From contig UBZP01000007.1 in assembly GCA_900469965.1 (NCBI GenBank), positions 1 to 64,000 of the forward strand: 64,000 nucleotides of DNA. The letters are read 5' to 3'. The notes under the pieces are model-generated. The model was not told where the DNA came from. It saw only the letters and a list, made by a program, of their open reading frames with translations, and ran no database searches. Each line of letters opens with the position of its first letter. Positions within the stretch are counted from its first letter, which is position 1. Source of the stretch: Hyphomicrobiales bacterium (lineage in GTDB: Bacteria > Pseudomonadota > Alphaproteobacteria > Rhizobiales > Rhizobiaceae). The position numbers and the translations under genes were made by a program. Positions 61,821-64,000 of this stretch are shown here, piece after piece.

Positions 61821-62822
61821 ATGTCCATTCACAGCGAACGAAAGATATTTGGCCGCCTGCAGGTAGTCCTGCCTTTTCTCGTCGCCGGCTGCGCAGGCAG
61901 GCAGTCGGCGCTTGATCCGGCAGGACAGGAGGCGGCAGAGGTCTACCACCTGTCCGTTGTTATGGTTATTGGGGGCGGGATTATCTGGCTGACCGTCATC
62001 GGGCTGCTGACGCATGCCTGTCGCCGCCGGCGATCAGCTTGGTCGGAGGAAGGGGCGGGAAGGCTGATCGCCTGGGGCGGTGTCGCCTTTCCGGTGATCG
62101 TTCTCTTCGCGCTGCTTGTGTATACGGTATGGCTGATGCCTTCGATCCGGCCATGGCTCGGGCGCGCTGTCGCCGAGCCCGATCGCATCCAGGTAATCGG
62201 CGAGCAGTTCTGGTGGCGCGTTCGCTACCCGGCCGAGGAGGGCCTCGCGGGATTCGAAACTGCCAACGAAATACGGCTCCCCGTCGGCGAACGTGTTGTC
62301 TTCTCCCTACGTGCCGACGATGTGATCCACTCCTTCTGGATACCGTCACTGGGAGGAAAAATGGATATGATCCCGGGCCGCACAAATGTCCTTTCGCTTT
62401 TGCCGACGAAGACAGGAGTGTTTAGAGCGCCCTGCGCGGAATTCTGTGGCGTCTCGCACGCCTATATGGCGTTTTCGGTCGTGGTGATGGAACGGAATGC
62501 CTTTGACGATTGGAGGCGAAAGCAGGCGTCGGGAAACCGCCCTGAAGGTAGCAAGGGTGAGCGATTGTTCACCCATCACGGCTGTGTTGGCTGTCATTCG
62601 GTGAGGGGCACCACGCCGATCGCCGGGCTGGGCCCCGATCTGACCCATTTTGCGGATCGTTCGACCGTTGGGGCGGGGACCCTCGCAAACACCCGCAAGA
62701 ACATTGAACGATTTATCCGTGACCCGTCCGCGATCAAACCCGGCGCCAAGATGCCCGCCTTCGATATGGTGCCGCCGGGCGATATTGCAGCGATATCGGG
62801 ATACCTGGCGGGTTTGCGATGA
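61821..62822 (+). CDS. ctaC: Cytochrome c oxidase subunit II with fused cytochrome c (caa3 type)
   Basis: The 333-aa protein has a lipoprotein-type signal (VVLPFLVAGCAG), two transmembrane helices (LSVVMVIGGGIIWLTVIGLL and AFPVIVLFALLVYTVWLM), and the CuA domain with WRVRYP, DVIHSFWIPSLGGKMDMIPG and CAEFCGVSHAYM (about residues 201-212). A C-terminal cytochrome c follows, with GCVGCHSVRG (CxxCH about residue 254) and a Met ligand in GAKMPAF. The longer upstream frame to 61608 is not part of the family. It overlaps the subunit I gene by ATGA. Confidence 0.92.
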   Translation: MSIHSERKIFGRLQVVLPFLVAGCAGRQSALDPAGQEAAEVYHLSVVMVIGGGIIWLTVIGLLTHACRRRRSAWSEEGAGRLIAWGGVAFPVIVLFALLVYTVWLMPSIRPWLGRAVAEPDRIQVIGEQFWWRVRYPAEEGLAGFETANEIRLPVGERVVFSLRADDVIHSFWIPSLGGKMDMIPGRTNVLSLLPTKTGVFRAPCAEFCGVSHAYMAFSVVVMERNAFDDWRRKQASGNRPEGSKGERLFTHHGCVGCHSVRGTTPIAGLGPDLTHFADRSTVGAGTLANTRKNIERFIRDPSAIKPGAKMPAFDMVPPGDIAAISGYLAGLR

Positions 62823-64000
62823 CCGACGTCAGCATGAGGGACCTCAGTCATGAAGAGCGCGCGAAACAGGAGCGGGAACTGCGTGAAGTCTGGCAGACAC
62901 CGTCTGGCTGGCGCTACTGGACCTCCGTGAACAATACCGAGATAGGCCTGTGGTACGGTGCCACGGCGTTCATCTTCATGCTGTTCGCGGGCGTCCTTGC
63001 GCTGCTTGTTCGCGTGCAGCTCGCTGTCCCGGAGAACGGATTCCTTTCGGCCGAGGTCTTCAACCAGGCCTTCACGCTGCACGGAACGGTGATGATGTTC
63101 CTGTTCGCCGTGCCCGTATTCGAAGCTGTCGCAATCTTTCTGCTGCCATCGATGCTGGGCGCGCGCGAATTGCCGTTCCCGCGCCTGGCCGCTTTCGGCT
63201 TCTGGAGCTTCGCTCTGGGTGGCGTCTTCGTCTGCGGGTCTATTTTCTTCGGGGCAGCCCCCAACACCGGCTGGTTCATGTATCCGCCGCTCGCAACCGA
63301 TAAGGCGTATTCGGGCGTCGGCGCCGATATCTGGCTTCTCGGCCTGTCCTTCATCGAAGTGGCTTCCATCGCCGCGGCAGTCGAACTGATTGCCGGCATC
63401 ATGAAGTGTCGCGCGCCGGGCATGCGCATCAACATGATGCCGCTATTTGCCTGGTACCTGCTGATCGTGGCCGGTATGATCCTGTTCGCCTTCCCGCCGC
63501 TAATCGCCGGCGATATCCTCTTCGAGATGGAGCGGATGTTCGGCTGGCCGTTCTTCGATGCCGAGCGCGGCGGCGATCCGCTGCTGTGGCAGCACCTGTT
63601 CTGGATCTTCGGGCATCCCGAGGTCTACATCGTCTTCCTGCCGGCCATCGCCATCATGGCCATGATCGTGCCCACTTTTGCTCAGCGTCCGATTATCGGA
63701 TATTCCTGGATCGTGCTCGCGGCGGTCGGCACCGGCTTTCTCAGCTTCGGCCTATGGGTGCATCACATGTTCGCCACCGGTCTGCCGCAGATTTCGCTCG
63801 CCTTCTTCTCGGCCGCCTCGGAGGCGGTCGCGATCCCGACCGGGGTACAGATTTTCGTCTTCATTGCGACGCTGCTTGCCGGACGCGTCATCTTTTCCGT
63901 GCCGATGCTATTTGGGGCCGGCGGGCTTGCAATCTTCGTAGTCGGTGGGCTCACGGGGGTGATGGTGGCGCTCGTGCCGTTCGATTGGCAGGCCCACGAC
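62819..64000 (+). CDS. ctaD: Cytochrome c oxidase subunit I, 5' part
   Basis: The frame is open from ATG at 62819 to the last base and gives 394 residues of a heme-copper oxidase subunit I. The N-terminal part is helical, with the low-spin heme His in AFTLHGTVMMFLFAVP (about residue 89). Further on come LLWQHLFWIFGHPEVYIVFLP, with the CuB His and its cross-linked Tyr, and GLWVHHMFATGLP with the next two CuB His. The C-terminal part, with the high-spin heme ligand, lies outside. It is the main catalytic subunit, acting in the membrane with subunit II upstream. Confidence 0.95.
   Translation, partial: MTDVSMRDLSHEERAKQERELREVWQTPSGWRYWTSVNNTEIGLWYGATAFIFMLFAGVLALLVRVQLAVPENGFLSAEVFNQAFTLHGTVMMFLFAVPVFEAVAIFLLPSMLGARELPFPRLAAFGFWSFALGGVFVCGSIFFGAAPNTGWFMYPPLATDKAYSGVGADIWLLGLSFIEVASIAAAVELIAGIMKCRAPGMRINMMPLFAWYLLIVAGMILFAFPPLIAGDILFEMERMFGWPFFDAERGGDPLLWQHLFWIFGHPEVYIVFLPAIAIMAMIVPTFAQRPIIGYSWIVLAAVGTGFLSFGLWVHHMFATGLPQISLAFFSAASEAVAIPTGVQIFVFIATLLAGRVIFSVPMLFGAGGLAIFVVGGLTGVMVALVPFDWQAHD

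Noticed and set aside
1-64000. tRNA, rRNA, CRISPR array or plasmid origin
   Set aside because: None was recognised on either strand by eye; a covariance-model search would be decisive.

Overview
The window looks like an accessory replicon (megaplasmid or chromid) of a rhizobium in the Rhizobiaceae, Sinorhizobium/Ensifer/Rhizobium type. The signs are: DUF1403 plus a ScpB-like gene, an RHE_PE00001/DUF1612 gene, several DUF982 genes, TfuA/YcaO genes, large divergent tyrosine recombinases, and promoters matching the alphaproteobacterial general-stress sigma (EcfG/RpoE2) consensus. No rRNA, tRNA or CRISPR array was recognised, and no species is assigned.

Region 1 (1-21.6 kb) is a plastic, decayed accessory region. 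It holds IS3, IS630 and ISKra4-like remnants, a diverged tandem repeat carrying two parS-like 16-bp palindromes, two intact tyrosine recombinases plus fragments of both, and four toxin-antitoxin-like pairs. It also holds a Fic gene with repeated operator-like motifs, a DUF1403-ScpB pair, broken regulators, and a chimeric gene joining the start of a TPP enzyme to a DUF3618 protein. A lone Gfo/Idh/MocA oxidoreductase sits near its right end.

Region 2 (21.5-26.4 kb) is a compact minus-strand operon: XRE regulator, SARP/TPR regulator, 72-aa peptide, YcaO, TfuA, small protein. This is the layout of a ribosomally made, post-translationally modified peptide (RiPP) locus in which YcaO and TfuA would modify the peptide backbone. 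The 72-aa peptide, ending in a Ser/Gly-rich tail, is the candidate precursor. This is the most likely undescribed system in the window.

Region 3 (26.4-30.7 kb) is mixed: imuA/imuB remnants, a GNAT acetyltransferase, a PNPOx-fold protein, P2-type phage tail remnants and small Cys-rich or membrane proteins.

Region 4 (30.7-61.6 kb) reads as a general stress response island. About twenty intergenic sites match GGAAC-N18-TT (two have N19), placed upstream of genes on both strands. Likely targets include an HD hydrolase with an ATP-dependent DNA ligase, DUF982 genes, an SDR, a large catalase, a DUF892 ferritin-like protein, an EcfG-type sigma factor (its own promoter matches too), a nucleotidyltransferase/phosphoesterase pair, a CBS protein, an iron-permease-like protein, glycogen synthase, and two tiny related membrane proteins of 23 and 25 aa. 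A UdgX-type uracil-DNA glycosylase, an adenylate-cyclase/TPR protein, an alcohol dehydrogenase, an ankyrin protein and a YHS protein lie among them without a recognised site. Fragments of sdhD, a Crp-type regulator and a phage primase lie between these genes, so the island was assembled by repeated recombination.

Region 5 (61.8 kb to the end) starts a caa3-type cytochrome oxidase operon: subunit II with a fused cytochrome c domain, then subunit I, which runs off the window.
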